Assembly (NCBI GenBank): GCA_022376925.1
Contig: JAIOJX010000032.1
Span: 97,270,794-97,334,793 of the forward strand
DNA length: 64,000 nt
From: Tragulus kanchil
Taxonomy: Eukaryota; Chordata; Mammalia; Artiodactyla; Tragulidae
Reading direction: 5' to 3'
Shown here: piece after piece, positions 1 to 11,389 of the stretch
Numbering within the stretch: the first letter of the stretch is position 1
Layout of the letters: each line of letters starts with the position of its first letter
Made by a program: the position numbers and the translations under genes
The notes under the pieces: generated by a model
What the model saw: only the letters and a program-made list of their open reading frames with translations
Databases searched by the model: none
What the model was told of the DNA's origin: nothing

Positions 1-464
1 ATTTATCCAAAAATTTGTTTCTTGAGCAAACGCTGTTGAGCCAGTTTATACCTTTGACTGAATTTCTGTGCAGTATCATTCACTATTTCTAGTATTCCTA
101 TTTATATTTTATTTAAACCATATATTTCTTTGTACATTGTAAAATGAATATTATATGAATCAATCATCATTTTTCCATGTCAAATTGATCTAATTATAGC
201 TTCTGGCTTTGCCAGTTTTGTGAACATTAATTCTATAAAATTCAGTTTGAAAATCTACTCTTGTTTAGGAAGAGGTGATATTTCTGTTAATTGACAGCCA
301 GTAACACATTATACTATGTGTAGTTTTATCATTATCAACTGTTTTGTGTTTTGTGCCAGTTATTTCTAACATTGATGTTTTTTCAAGAATTAACCAGCAT
401 GAATCAACTGTAGTTCAATTAAGAAAAAAGAAAAAAAGAATTGGCCGTCAGTTGAACATAAAAG
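1..464. other. AT-rich unique sequence, nothing recognised
   Basis: Mostly A/T with no repeat family, open frame or splice pattern that I recognise. A short A-rich tract lies at 421-440. Confidence 0.5.
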
Positions 465-1022
465 ACTGAGAAGAGCAATGATATCTGTATTTTCTTTTTT
501 AAAAGCAATGGAGAAAGAGCATTAGTATAACAGAGAGGTCATGCAGTGTGAATCCGCGTCAAGATACAGAGTCAAAGCATTTAACTCCACTCCTGATCCT
601 GCCCTCATTCCACCTCACCAGGACTGGGCCCCTGACCCCTGGCCTTTGCCTAAGCCCTACCTGAGCTGGGCTTTAGCTACTGGAGCAAAGGGTAACACCA
701 AATGGCTTTGTAACTTTATCAGTTCTCCCATTCACTTCATGCTTAGTGCCAGCCTCCTCTCCCCCTTTCACTAGCTCATCTCAGCAGATCTTGGCACCTG
801 GGGCAGCAGAATACTTGTTGTAGCAGAAAAATATTTATGTTTATGTTTAAAATCTTTAATATTTATGTTTTGACCATAAATATGTCTTCAGGAGTAAAGG
901 AAATGGCATTGATAGTGAGCTTCAGCTTGCTATCTGATGTGGCAACCCTTAATATGTAGACTTTGTTCCTTTACTCTTGTCCTCTGGCTCCTCCCTTCAT
1001 AGGGAGAGAGTGTGACCCAATG

Positions 1023-1555
1023 AATGGGCATGGGCTTTGGAATCTACTGAGCTGGGTTAAAATTGTCTCTTATGTTTTTGCTGTGTGTTTTTCTATGAGT
1101 TGTTTGCTTTCTCTTTGAGCCTCAGTTTTTTTGTTTTTTGTTTTTTTTTTGTTTCTTTGTTTTGTTTTTTAACTTTTGGCCTCTTTTATTGGTCTTTCAT
1201 TTATTTATTTTCATCCATCTTAGTTCTTCAGCTTGTGTGAGCCCCCCATCGTGGTGGCCTCACTCGTTGCAGAGCATCGGCTCTGGGCAGATACGCTGCA
1301 GAGCACTGGCTTGTAATTGAACACACTGGTCCAGCCGCTCCGAGGCATATGGGATCTTCCTGTGCCAGGAATCCAACCTGCGCCCCTTGCACTGCAAGGT
1401 GGACTCTTTACCCACTGGACCACCAGGGTAGCCCGAGCCTCAGTTTTATTAGCAATAAAATGGGAGAAAAATATGACTTAGATCTTAACATTGTTGTGGA
1501 GATTAAGTGACCGTGTATACAGTGGAAGAGTCATATAGGCACTGGGAATCCATGA
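1023..1555 (+). repeat. MIR SINE (sense), split by a younger SINE
   Basis: The left part (1023-1129) has the MIR pattern of a tRNA-like region leading to GAGCCTCAGTTT. The right part (1435-1555) continues with the typical 'AAAATGGG ... TTGTTGTGGAGATTAAGTGA' core. The two halves are separated by an antisense CHR-derived SINE with a target-site duplication inside the MIR core. The duplicated copy is 2155-2686. Confidence 0.75.
1130..1434 (-). mobile_element. CHR-derived tRNA SINE, copy A
   Basis: Antisense SINE flanked by a 13-bp target-site duplication GAGCCTCAGTTTT (1117-1129 and 1435-1447). On the minus strand it begins GGGCTACCCTGGTGGTCCAGTGG, a tRNA-Glu-like A-box region. It passes through a weak B-box area and the 'GCCGCGGAG'-type CHR body, and ends in a degenerate poly-A (T-run at 1130-1170). 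The 3' extension seen in the other copies is shortened here. Duplicate at 2262-2565. Confidence 0.85.
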
Positions 1556-2969
1556 TAAGCACAAGCCCCTGTCTACATACAGTTTAGAGGGCTGTCACTG
1601 AGAAGAGCAATGATATCTGTATTTTCTTTTTTAAAAGCAATGGAGAAAGAGCATTAGTATAACAGAGAGGTCATGCAGTGTGAATCCGCGTCAAGATACA
1701 GAGTCAAAGCATTTAACTCCACTCCTGATCCTGCCCTCATTCCACCTCACCAGGACTGGGCCCCTGACCCCTGGCCTTTGCCTAAGCCCTACCTGAGCTG
1801 GGCTTTAGCTACTGGAGCAAAGGGTAACACCAAATGGCTTTGTAACTTTATCAGTTCTCCCATTCACTTCATGCTTAGTGCCAGCCTCCTCTCCCCCTTT
1901 CACTAGCTCATCTCAGCAGATCTTGGCACCTGGGGCAGCAGAATACTTGTTGTAGCAGAAAAATATTTATGTTTATGTTTAAAATCTTTAATATTTATGT
2001 TTTGACCATAAATATGTCTTCAGGAGTAAAGGAAATGGCATTGATAGTGAGCTTCAGCTTGCTATCTGATGTGGCAACCCTTAATATGTAGACTTTGTTC
2101 CTTTACTCTTGTCCTCTGGCTCCTCCCTTCATAGGGAGAGAGTGTGACCCAATGAATGGGCATGGGCTTTGGAATCTACTGAGCTGGGTTAAAATTGTCT
2201 CTTATGTTTTTGCTGTGTGTTTTTCTATGAGTTGTTTGCTTTCTCTTTGAGCCTCAGTTTTTTTGTTTTTTGTTTTTTTTTGTTTCTTTGTTTTGTTTTT
2301 TAACTTTTGGCCTCTTTTATTGGTCTTTCATTTATTTATTTTCATCCATCTTAGTTCTTCAGCTTGTGTGAGCCCCCCATCGTGGTGGCCTCACTCGTTG
2401 CAGAGCATCGGCTCTGGGCAGATACGCTGCAGAGCACTGGCTTGTAATTGAACACACTGGTCCAGCCGCTCCGAGGCATATGGGATCTTCCTGTGCCAGG
2501 AATCCAACCTGCGCCCCTTGCACTGCAAGGTGGACTCTTTACCCACTGGACCACCAGGGTAGCCCGAGCCTCAGTTTTATTAGCAATAAAATGGGAGAAA
2601 AATATGACTTAGATCTTAACATTGTTGTGGAGATTAAGTGACCGTGTATACAGTGGAAGAGTCATATAGGCACTGGGAATCCATGATAAGCACAAGCCCC
2701 TGTCTACATACAGTTTAGGGAGGGACCCAGCCTGTCAAAAGTAATGATCCAATTGATAAATTATTACAATCATGATGACTGTAGTGAAAGTAGTGCTAGA
2801 AGGGCAGATAACAAGAAAATGTCATCTCATTGAAGGTTAGTTGGGAGCATCACTGAGATCGAACTACACAATTTCATGGCATAATCGTGAAGGTTATGCC
2901 ATGTTTTCCAACCTATGTGTATCTGTAAGCAGTGAATACAAGTAGAGTATTTAGCATTAGGCATTCATG

Positions 2970-3100
2970 AGCTTGACTCTTGACTTATATAAGTGAATTC
3001 TAGCAAAGTACTAAAGTTTCTAAATCTCAGTTTCTCATCTATAAAATGAAGATCATGACATACTTGTCATGTAGAGCTGCCCTGAGAATTGCCTCCCCTT
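2970..3100 (+). repeat. MIR fragment (sense)
   Basis: Contains the MIR core pattern 'CTCAGTTTCTCATCTATAAAATG' in broken form, followed by 'GAGAATTG'. Duplicate at 4093-4223. Confidence 0.6.
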
Positions 3101-3114
3101 TCTTCTCTTCTCTA

Positions 3115-3330
3115 AGCTTTATTGAGTGCTTTCTATGTGCTGGGCACCATATGCTTTTATGGATAGTCTCATGAAATTGGGACTGTTAATGTCCTGAAAA
3201 AACTGAGCAACCAGAAGTTAGATAACTTGTCCAGGGTTATGTACTCATAAATGATAGAGTAAGATATAGTGTCAACCCCAAAATCTGGCTCATAAGTCTG
3301 TGTACTTTGGATGCTCTGGTCATATGGAGA
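3115..3330 (-). repeat. MIR fragment (antisense)
   Basis: Antisense MIR pattern: 'ATTGAGTGCTTTCTATGTGCTGGGCAC', then a degenerate 'AACTGAG..AGAAGTTAGATAACTTG' core. Duplicate at 4238-4453. The short open frame on the minus strand here is incidental. Confidence 0.6.
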
Positions 3331-5126
3331 GATTGTCCAATATCTGGGTGTTCTTACCATGATTCTTTATCATTTGGCTTGTTTTCAACAAGAGCATAGG
3401 AATGTACATTCCTCCCATCCATCTCCCTGAGACCTCTTGCTCACAATAGCTGCTCTATAAGTGCATCTTGAATAGATGAGTGTGCTGGACCTGGCAAAGG
3501 GAGCTCTGTTTTAGAGCAGGTGGGTAGAGGTGGGAAGGGATTGAAGACCCACACCTCCCCAGTACCTTCTGAAAGGCTTTCAACACCCTTGATTGGTATG
3601 TGCCCTGACAAATGCATAAAATATGGTTCCTTCCAGCTGTTCACTCCATCCATTTCTGGAGAGATGCCAGCCGCCTATTTGATCAGCTTTGAGCAGCAGT
3701 GCGGTAGTTAAGGCTGAGCAGGGTGCATGACTTAGATCTTAACATTGTTGTGGAGATTAAGTGACCGTGTATACAGTGGAAGAGTCATATAGGCACTGGG
3801 AATCCATGATAAGCACAAGCCCCTGTCTACATACAGTTTAGGGAGGGACCCAGCCTGTCAAAAGTAATGATCCAATTGATAAATTATTACAATCATGATG
3901 ACTGTAGTGAAAGTAGTGCTAGAAGGGCAGATAACAAGAAAATGTCATCTCATTGAAGGTTAGTTGGGAGCATCACTGAGATCGAACTACACAATTTCAT
4001 GGCATAATCGTGAAGGTTATGCCATGTTTTCCAACCTATGTGTATCTGTAAGCAGTGAATACAAGTAGAGTATTTAGCATTAGGCATTCATGAGCTTGAC
4101 TCTTGACTTATATAAGTGAATTCTAGCAAAGTACTAAAGTTTCTAAATCTCAGTTTCTCATCTATAAAATGAAGATCATGACATACTTGTCATGTAGAGC
4201 TGCCCTGAGAATTGCCTCCCCTTTCTTCTCTTCTCTAAGCTTTATTGAGTGCTTTCTATGTGCTGGGCACCATATGCTTTTATGGATAGTCTCATGAAAT
4301 TGGGACTGTTAATGTCCTGAAAAAACTGAGCAACCAGAAGTTAGATAACTTGTCCAGGGTTATGTACTCATAAATGATAGAGTAAGATATAGTGTCAACC
4401 CCAAAATCTGGCTCATAAGTCTGTGTACTTTGGATGCTCTGGTCATATGGAGAGATTGTCCAATATCTGGGTGTTCTTACCATGATTCTTTATCATTTGG
4501 CTTGTTTTCAACAAGAGCATAGGAATGTACATTCCTCCCATCCATCTCCCTGAGACCTCTTGCTCACAATAGCTGCTCTATAAGTGCATCTTGAATAGAT
4601 GAGTGTGCTGGACCTGGCAAAGGGAGCTCTGTTTTAGAGCAGGTGGGTAGAGGTGGGAAGGGATTGAAGACCCACACCCCTCCCCAGTACCTTCTGAAAG
4701 GCTTTCAACACCCTTGATTGGTATGTGCCCTGACAAATGCATAAAATATGGTTCCCTTCCAGCTGTTCACTCCATCCATTTCTGGAGAGATGCCAGCCGC
4801 CTATTTGATCAGCTTTGAGCAGCAGTGCGGTAGTTAAGGCTGAGCAGGGTGCAGTCGGTTGAGAAAAGGGTAAATATTTTATAAACTGTATGGTAAATAA
4901 TGTATATATTCAGAGAAACAAGGTGAATCTTTTATAGGTCTCAGCCCCTGTTAAGTCTGCAATTAAATGCTTGTGCTGGAAGAAATAAAAGCTAGTCTTA
5001 AATCTCCCTACCTTACGGAGAGTCAAAGGCTTGCTCGTAAGCCCCGGATAAAGAAGTTCAGTCTCTGTTCCCCACTGCTGAATTGCTCAAATTGTTGTAT
5101 CTTTTCTTCAACAGAGAAAGTTCAAG

Positions 5127-5262
5127 GACTTCCCTGGCAGTCCAATGGTTAAAACCCCATGCTTCCATTGCAAGGTGCATGGATTCAGTCCCTAAATGGG
5201 ATCTAAGATCTCATGTGCAGAGTGTTGCCGCCAAAAAAATCTGAAAGAAAGAAAGAAAGGTC
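5127..5262 (+). mobile_element. CHR-type tRNA SINE
   Basis: Starts ACTTCCCTGGCAGTCCAATGG (tRNA-Glu-like A box). It continues through a diverged B box (GGATTCAGTCC) to 'GGGATCTAAGATCTCATGTG', and ends in a GAAA-rich tail at 5243-5260. It is shorter and more diverged than the extended family. Duplicate at 6232-6365. Confidence 0.75.
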
Positions 5263-6115
5263 CCTTTCCTTATCCCAAGGCCATAGATAAAGATATATAT
5301 TCACAAACATTTCTTTACTTACATTTATATTTTTATACTCTTTATTTGGATCAAGTGTGTACTGTGAGCTGGATTCCTACACATAGGAGATTTTAGCCCT
5401 CACAGCAATTCCCATGAAATGGATGGAGTAGGTTCGTATAAATATTTGGAATTTCATTTATATTTATTGGGCCCTGTCTTATGCCAGGTCCTTTTCTGGA
5501 TAACAGGTACCCTAAGTCTAGCATATATGGGATGATGGTAGGAGACAAATAATAAGCAAGAGATGGAAATGAGCCCAGTGGAGAAAAACGAAACAGTGAG
5601 AGGAGAGCAAGTGCCAGGGAGAGGCTTTACTCATAAGAGGGCATTGGGCATTCTCTTGCAGTGTGAATGGTGGTGGTAGGAATGTTCCTTTAATTTCACA
5701 GTATTGTAGAGAATATTGTACTGTGTGGCCCACATCAGGACTGACCAAGATATTCATTTCCCTGGCTTCTGGAAGCTGCTGGAGGCTCGTGTCTGCACCT
5801 CTCCCCTGGAAATGCCCCTCAACAAAGGAGTTACCTTGATCACATTTTGTCCCTACTCTCTAGGAGCAGTTCACATCCAGTGATTTGCTGATTCAGGTTT
5901 ACAAAGACCTGACCCTTGTCTCAGCAGGGGCTAATTCAATGGACATCCTGACATTCAATGAAGGCCCTATCGCTGGAGATACATAGAGCCCTGGTGCAGC
6001 CCTGGCAGTGCAACTGTTAACACTTGGATTAGTGGTGAATGGGAGACCAGTAGAAAGGAATGCACTAGCTATGCTGTATCACAGACATTTAAGATTTAGG
6101 GAAAAGACTAATTGT
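5263..6115. other. Non-coding single-copy sequence (duplicated by assembly)
   Basis: No repeat family is recognised with confidence. The 5460-5660 part has the texture of an ancient dispersed repeat. The short minus-strand frame at 5518-5757 lacks any recognisable motif. Second copy at 6366-7220. Confidence 0.4.
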
Positions 6116-6915
6116 AAGGACGAATGGATAGTATAATAACACATGAAAGAAAACCCTGGCATTCAGTCTCTGTTCCCCACTGCTGAATTGCTCAAATTGT
6201 TGTATCTTTTCTTCAACAGAGAAAGTTCAAGGACTTCCCTGGCAGTCCAATGGTTAAAACCCCATGCTTCCATTGCAAGGTGCATGGATTCAGTCCCTAA
6301 ATGGGATCTAAGATCTCATGTGCAGAGTGTTGCCGCCAAAAAAATCTGAAAGAAAGAAAGAAAGGTCCCTTTCCTTATCCCAAGGCCATAGATAAAGATA
6401 TATATTCACAAACATTTCTTTACTTACATTTATATTTTTATACTCTTTATTTGGATCAAGTGTGTACTGTGAGCTGGATTCCTACACATAGGAGATTTTA
6501 GCCCTCACAGCAATTCCCATGAAATGGATGGAGTAGGTTCGTATAAATATTTGGAATTTCATTTATATTTATTGGGCCCTGTCTTATGCCAGGTCCTTTT
6601 CTGGATAACAGGTACCCTAAGTCTAGCATATATGGGATGATGGTAGGAGACAAATAATAAGCAAGAGATGGAAATGAGCCCAGTGGAGAAAAACGAAACA
6701 GTGAGAGGAGAGCAAGTGCCAGGGAGAGGCTTTACTCATAAGAGGGCATTGGGCATTCTCTTGCAGTGTGAATGGTGGTGGTAGGAATGTTCCTTTAATT
6801 TCACAGTATTGTAGAGAATATTGTACTGTGTGGCCCACATCAGGACTGACCAAGATATTCATTTCCCTGGCTTCTGGAAGCTGCTGGAGGCTCGTGTCTG
6901 CACCTCTCCCCTGGA

Positions 6916-9084
6916 AATGCCCCTCAACAAAGGAGTTACCTTGATCACATTTTGTCCCTACTCTCTAGGAGCAGTTCACATCCAGTGATTTGCTGATTCA
7001 GGTTTACAAAGACCTGACCCTTGTCTCAGCAGGGGCTAATTCAATGGACATCCTGACATTCAATGAAGGCCCTATCGCTGGAGATACATAGAGCCCTGGT
7101 GCAGCCCTGGCAGTGCAACTGTTAACACTTGGATTAGTGGTGAATGGGAGACCAGTAGAAAGGAATGCACTAGCTATGCTGTATCACAGACATTTAAGAT
7201 TTAGGGAAAAGACTAATTGTAAGGACAATGGAATCAGATGATTGAGTATAATAACACATTAGAAAAAGATATGAAAGACTGGGGTGATTAATCACCTATT
7301 TATGGCAAAATGTGAAAGTCAGCGGCCCTCCTTGGCAGCAAACAGACTCTCATATAATGTAAGCAGAGGACAGAAAAGAAAAAAAAAAAAAAACCTGAGT
7401 GTCATTCCCAGAACTTAATTATAAAGGTAGCAGAACTTTAGAAAAGATTGACTTCTCAGCTGCACTGAACAGTTAAACCATGGTATAGCCCATTGATTCT
7501 GATCATCAGCAGGAGGGACTTCTGTTATGTAATAAGGGCATGGAAGGATTGGTTTGACGCCCAGCAGAATCACAGGGGCATCTTTTGGTACTGTCCAAAA
7601 GTAAATGGACAGAAAGGACATGATGCCAAGGTCTCAGACTTCACAGATGAGAATCTGGATAACCTGCTACCTCCCACATAAGCCATCTAGATCAGCAGGG
7701 ACTGATACAGATCTGTCCATTGATATAAGTGGCATGTTAAAGTCCTCTGCTCTTACTGTGCAACTGTCAATTTCTCCCTTCATATTTCTTGATATTTGCC
7801 TAGTATATTAAGGTACTTGTATGTTGGCTACCATATATATTTACAATTATATATCTGCTTCTTAGATTGATTCCTTGAACATTATATAGTGTCCTTCTTT
7901 GTCTCTTATAGCAGTCTCTATTTTAAAGTCTATTTTGTCTGATATAAATTTTGCAACTCGGGCTTTCTTTTGATTTCTATTTGCATGAAATGCCTTTGCC
8001 TATTTCCAGAATGCCCCTCAACAAAGGAGTTACCTTGACCCTTTTACTCTCTAGGAGCAGTTCACATCCAGTGATTTGCTGATTCAGGTTTACAAAGACC
8101 TGACCCTTGTCTCAGCAGGGGCTAATTCAATGGACATCCTGACATTCAATGAAGGCCCTATCGCTGGAGATACATAGAGCCCTGGTGCAGCCCTGGCAGT
8201 GCAACTGTTAACACTTGGATTAGTGGTGAATGGGAGACCAGTAGAAAGGAATGCACTAGCTATGCTGTATCACAGACATTTAAGATTTAGGGAAAAGACT
8301 AATTGTAAGGACAATGGAATCAGATGATTGAGTATAATAACACATTAGAAAAAGATATGAAAGACTGGGGTGATTAATCACCTATTTATGGCAAAATGTG
8401 AAAGTCAGCGGCCCTCCTTGGCAGCAAACAGACTCTCATATAATGTAAGCAGAGGACAGAAAAGAAAAAAAAAACCTGAGTGTCATTCCCAGAACTTAAT
8501 TATAAAGGTAGCAGAACTTTAGAAAAGATTGACTTCTCAGCTGCACTGAACAGTTAAACCATGGTATAGCCCATTGATTCTGATCATCAGCAGGAGGGAC
8601 TTCTGTTATGTAATAAGGGCATGGAAGGATTGGTTTGACGCCCAGCAGAATCACAGGGGCATCTTTTGGTACTGTCCAAAAGTAAATGGACAGAAAGGAC
8701 ATGATGCCAAGGTCTCAGACTTCACAGATGAGAATCTGGATAACCTGCTACCTCCCACATAAGCCATCTAGATCAGCAGGGACTGATACAGATCTGTCCA
8801 TTGATATAAGTGGCATGTTAAAGTCCTCTGCTCTTACTGTGCAACTGTCAATTTCTCCCTTCATATTTCTTGATATTTGCCTAGTATATTAAGGTACTTG
8901 TATGTTGGCTACCATATATATTTACAATTATATATCTGCTTCTTAGATTGATTCCTTGAACATTATATAGTGTCCTTCTTTGTCTCTTATAGCAGTCTCT
9001 ATTTTAAAGTCTATTTTGTCTGATATAAATTTTGCAACTCGGGCTTTCTTTTGATTTCTATTTGCATGAAATGCCTTTGCCTAT
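6916..9084 (+). repeat. Direct duplication 4 (unit about 1.09 kb)
   Basis: Copies at 6916-8003 and 8010-9084. Spacing starts at 1094 and becomes 1081, because copy 2 lost 8 bases near its start (8037-8043) and 5 A from the poly-A run at 8465. It overlaps duplication 3, so about 335 bases occur three times (5811, 6916, 8010). Confidence 0.96.
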
Positions 9085-9370
9085 ATCCTCACTTTTAGTC
9101 TTTGTGTGTTTTTAGATCTGAAGTGAGAATATTTTTTCCCCTCTTATTTTGTTCTTTTCTCTTGTGATTTGATGACTATCTTTAGTGTTATATATGGATC
9201 CCTTTTTCTTTTTTACATGTGCATCTATCATAGACTTTTGTTTTGTGGTTAGCATGAGGTTTTTATATGGCAATCTGTATACATATGTGATTGTTTGAAA
9301 TTGCAGATCTCTTAATTTCAAATGTATTTTTTATAGTATATTATACTTTATTTTAAGATAATTGAAATGT
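7690..9370 (-). repeat. Antisense L1 ORF2-region fragments (old L1M-like)
   Basis: The stretch 7715-8003 (repeated at 8796-9084 and 9926-10214) matches the familiar antisense L1 text: 'TCCATTGATATAAGTGGCATGTTAAAGTCC', then 'TAGTGTCCTTCTTTGTCTCTTATAGCAG', then 'GTCTATTTTGTCTGATA'. It continues at 9085-9370 with 'CTGAAGTGAGAATATTT'. The reading frames are destroyed. Apparent length is inflated by duplications 4 and 5. Confidence 0.75.
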
Positions 9371-10911
9371 AGTGGAAAGAAATAATACAGAAAACTCTCA
9401 TGTACTCTAAACCCACTTTCTCCCAATGATATCTTATGAAACAGTAGTACAGTATCAGACCAGGCTACTGACAGTGATACAGTCATGATTCAGTATATTT
9501 TTATTAGCATGAGGACCTTCACATTGGTTTCCTAAAGCCTCAGTTACTTCTCTCCCACCTCCATCCCTCTCCTGCATCCCTAGCAAACAGTAATATACTC
9601 TCTACTTCTATAATTTTGTCATTTTAGGAATTTTATACAAATGAACTTATACAGTATATAACCTATAGTGATTAGCTCAGCATAATTCTATGGAAATTTG
9701 TCCAAGTTCATCCCTTTTTATTGTTGAGTGGAACTCCATGACACTGAGGCCCCACAGTTCAATTAACTATCCCTCATTTAAAAAGGGAAACACTGCCTTG
9801 CAGTGCAAGGGATGCCGGTTCGAGCCCTGGTGGTCCAGTGGGGGTCAGACTTCACAGATGAGAATCTGGATAACCTGCTACCTCCCACATAAGCCATCTA
9901 GATCAGCAGGGACTGATACAGATCTGTCCATTGATATAAGTGGCATGTTAAAGTCCTCTGCTCTTACTGTGCAACTGTCAATTTCTCCCTTCATATTTCT
10001 TGATATTTGCCTAGTATATTAAGGTACTTGTATGTTGGCTACCATATATATTTACAATTATATATCTGCTTCTTAGATTGATTCCTTGAACATTATATAG
10101 TGTCCTTCTTTGTCTCTTATAGCAGTCTCTATTTTAAAGTCTATTTTGTCTGATATAAATTTTGCAACTCGGGCTTTCTTTTGATTTCTATTTGCATGAA
10201 ATGCCTTTGCCTATATCCTCACTTTTAGTCTTTGTGTGTTTTTAGATCTGAAGTGAGAATATTTTTTCCCCTCTTATTTTGTTCTTTTCTCTTGTGATTT
10301 GATGACTATCTTTAGTGTTATATATGGATCCCTTTTTCTTTTTTACATGTGCATCTATCATAGACTTTTGTTTTGTGGTTAGCATGAGGTTTTTATATGG
10401 CAATCTGTATACATATGTGATTGTTTGAAATTGCAGATCTCTTAATTTCAAATGTATTTTTTATAGTATATTATACTTTATTTTAAGATAATTGAAATGT
10501 AGTGGAAAGAAATAATACAGAAAACTCTCATGTACTCTAAACCCACTTTCTCCCAATGATATCTTATGAAACAGTAGTACAGTATCAGACCAGGCTACTG
10601 ACAGTGATACAGTCATGATTCAGTATATTTTTATTAGCATGAGGACCTTCACATTGGTTTCCTAAAGCCTCAGTTACTTCTCTCCCACCTCCATCCCTCT
10701 CCTGCATCCCTAGCAAACAGTAATATACTCTCTACTTCTATAATTTTGTCATTTTAGGAATTTTATACAAATGAACTTATACAGTATATAACCTATAGTG
10801 ATTAGCTCAGCATAATTCTATGGAAATTTGTCCAAGTTCATCCCTTTTTATTGTTGAGTGGAACTCCATGACACTGAGGCCCCACAGTTCAATTAACTAT
10901 CCCCTCATTTA
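8715..10911 (+). repeat. Direct duplication 5 (unit 1130 bp) with scrambled SINE filler
   Basis: Copies at 8715 to about 9781 and 9845 to about 10911. The 63-base filler 9782-9844 is made of two pieces of the SINE that lies downstream of copy 2 (its 10951-10992 part, then its 10933-10946 part), joined in the wrong order. 8715-9084 also belongs to duplication 4, giving three copies (7634-8003, 8715-9084, 9845-10214). Confidence 0.96.
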
Positions 10912-11389
10912 AGAACATCTGGGGCTTCCCCTGGTGGTCCAGTGGGTAAGGACACTGCCTTGCAGTGCAAGGGATGCCGGTTCGAGCCCTGGCCTGGGAA
11001 AATCCCACGTGCCGCGGAGCGGCTGGACTGATGCGTCCAGTCACTGAGCCGGAGCTCTGGAGCGCATGCGCCCAGAGCCGGCGCTCGGCAGCGACAGAGG
11101 CCACCGTGATGGGAGGCCCACAGGAGCCAAGGAACAAAGATGGATGAAAACAGACAAATGAAAGACCTATAGAAGTGGCCCGCCTGCTCCCCTCCCTCCC
11201 CAACCCGACCCCCGCCCAAAAAATAAAATAAATAAATAAATCTTAAAAAAGAATAAAAAAAAAAAAAAAAAGAACATCTGGACTGTTGTCAAGTTCAGAC
11301 TATTATGAACATTTATGTTAAGTTTTTGCATGAACGCAAGTGTTTGTTTCTCTAGAGGTGTGCACATTTCAAGTACTATGACAGCATTT
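9371..11389 (-). repeat. Antisense L1M 3'-region fragment
   Basis: Contains antisense old-L1 text such as 'GTCATTTTAGGAATTTTATACAAATG', 'TTAGCTCAGCATAATTC' and 'CATCCCTTTTTATTGTTGAGTGGA', and resumes after the SINE at 11282. The span 9371-9781 and its copy 10501-10911 are the same sequence. Confidence 0.65.
10923..11269 (+). mobile_element. CHR-derived tRNA SINE with GC-rich 3' extension, copy B
   Basis: Full-length copy flanked by the 12-bp target-site duplication AAGAACATCTGG (10911-10922 and 11270-11281). A-box region TGGTCCAGTGGG at 10934 and B box GGTTCGAGCC at 10979 define a tRNA-Glu-like head for RNA polymerase III. The CHR-like body runs to about 11117. The last third (about 11118-11220) is a conserved segment ending in a C-rich run and AAATAAATAAATC, then poly-A. 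I do not recognise this 3' segment from cattle or sheep families. Confidence 0.9.

Larger units (their letters stand above)
465..2718 (+). repeat. Direct duplication 1 (unit about 1.13 kb)
   Basis: Copies at 465-1587 and 1597-2718, spacing 1132. The only difference I see is one T fewer in the poly-T of the SINE in the second copy. Nine unrelated bases (1588-1596) lie between copies. The unit carries a MIR interrupted by a CHR-derived SINE. Read directly by aligning the two stretches; probably an untrimmed assembly overlap. Confidence 0.97.
2604..4853 (+). repeat. Direct duplication 2 (unit about 1.12 kb)
   Basis: Copies at 2604-3726 and 3727-4853 abut directly. The second has three extra C bases in C-runs near 4678 and 4755. 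The first 115 bases of the unit (2604-2718) are also the end of duplication 1, so that stretch occurs three times (1473-1587, 2604-2718, 3727-3841). Confidence 0.97.
5057..7250 (+). repeat. Direct duplication 3 (unit 1105 bp)
   Basis: Copies at 5057 to about 6145 and 6162 to about 7250, spacing 1105. The last 25 bases of copy 1 have lost about a dozen bases relative to copy 2, and about 16 unmatched bases follow before copy 2 begins. The unit carries the CHR-type SINE at 5127. Confidence 0.96.
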
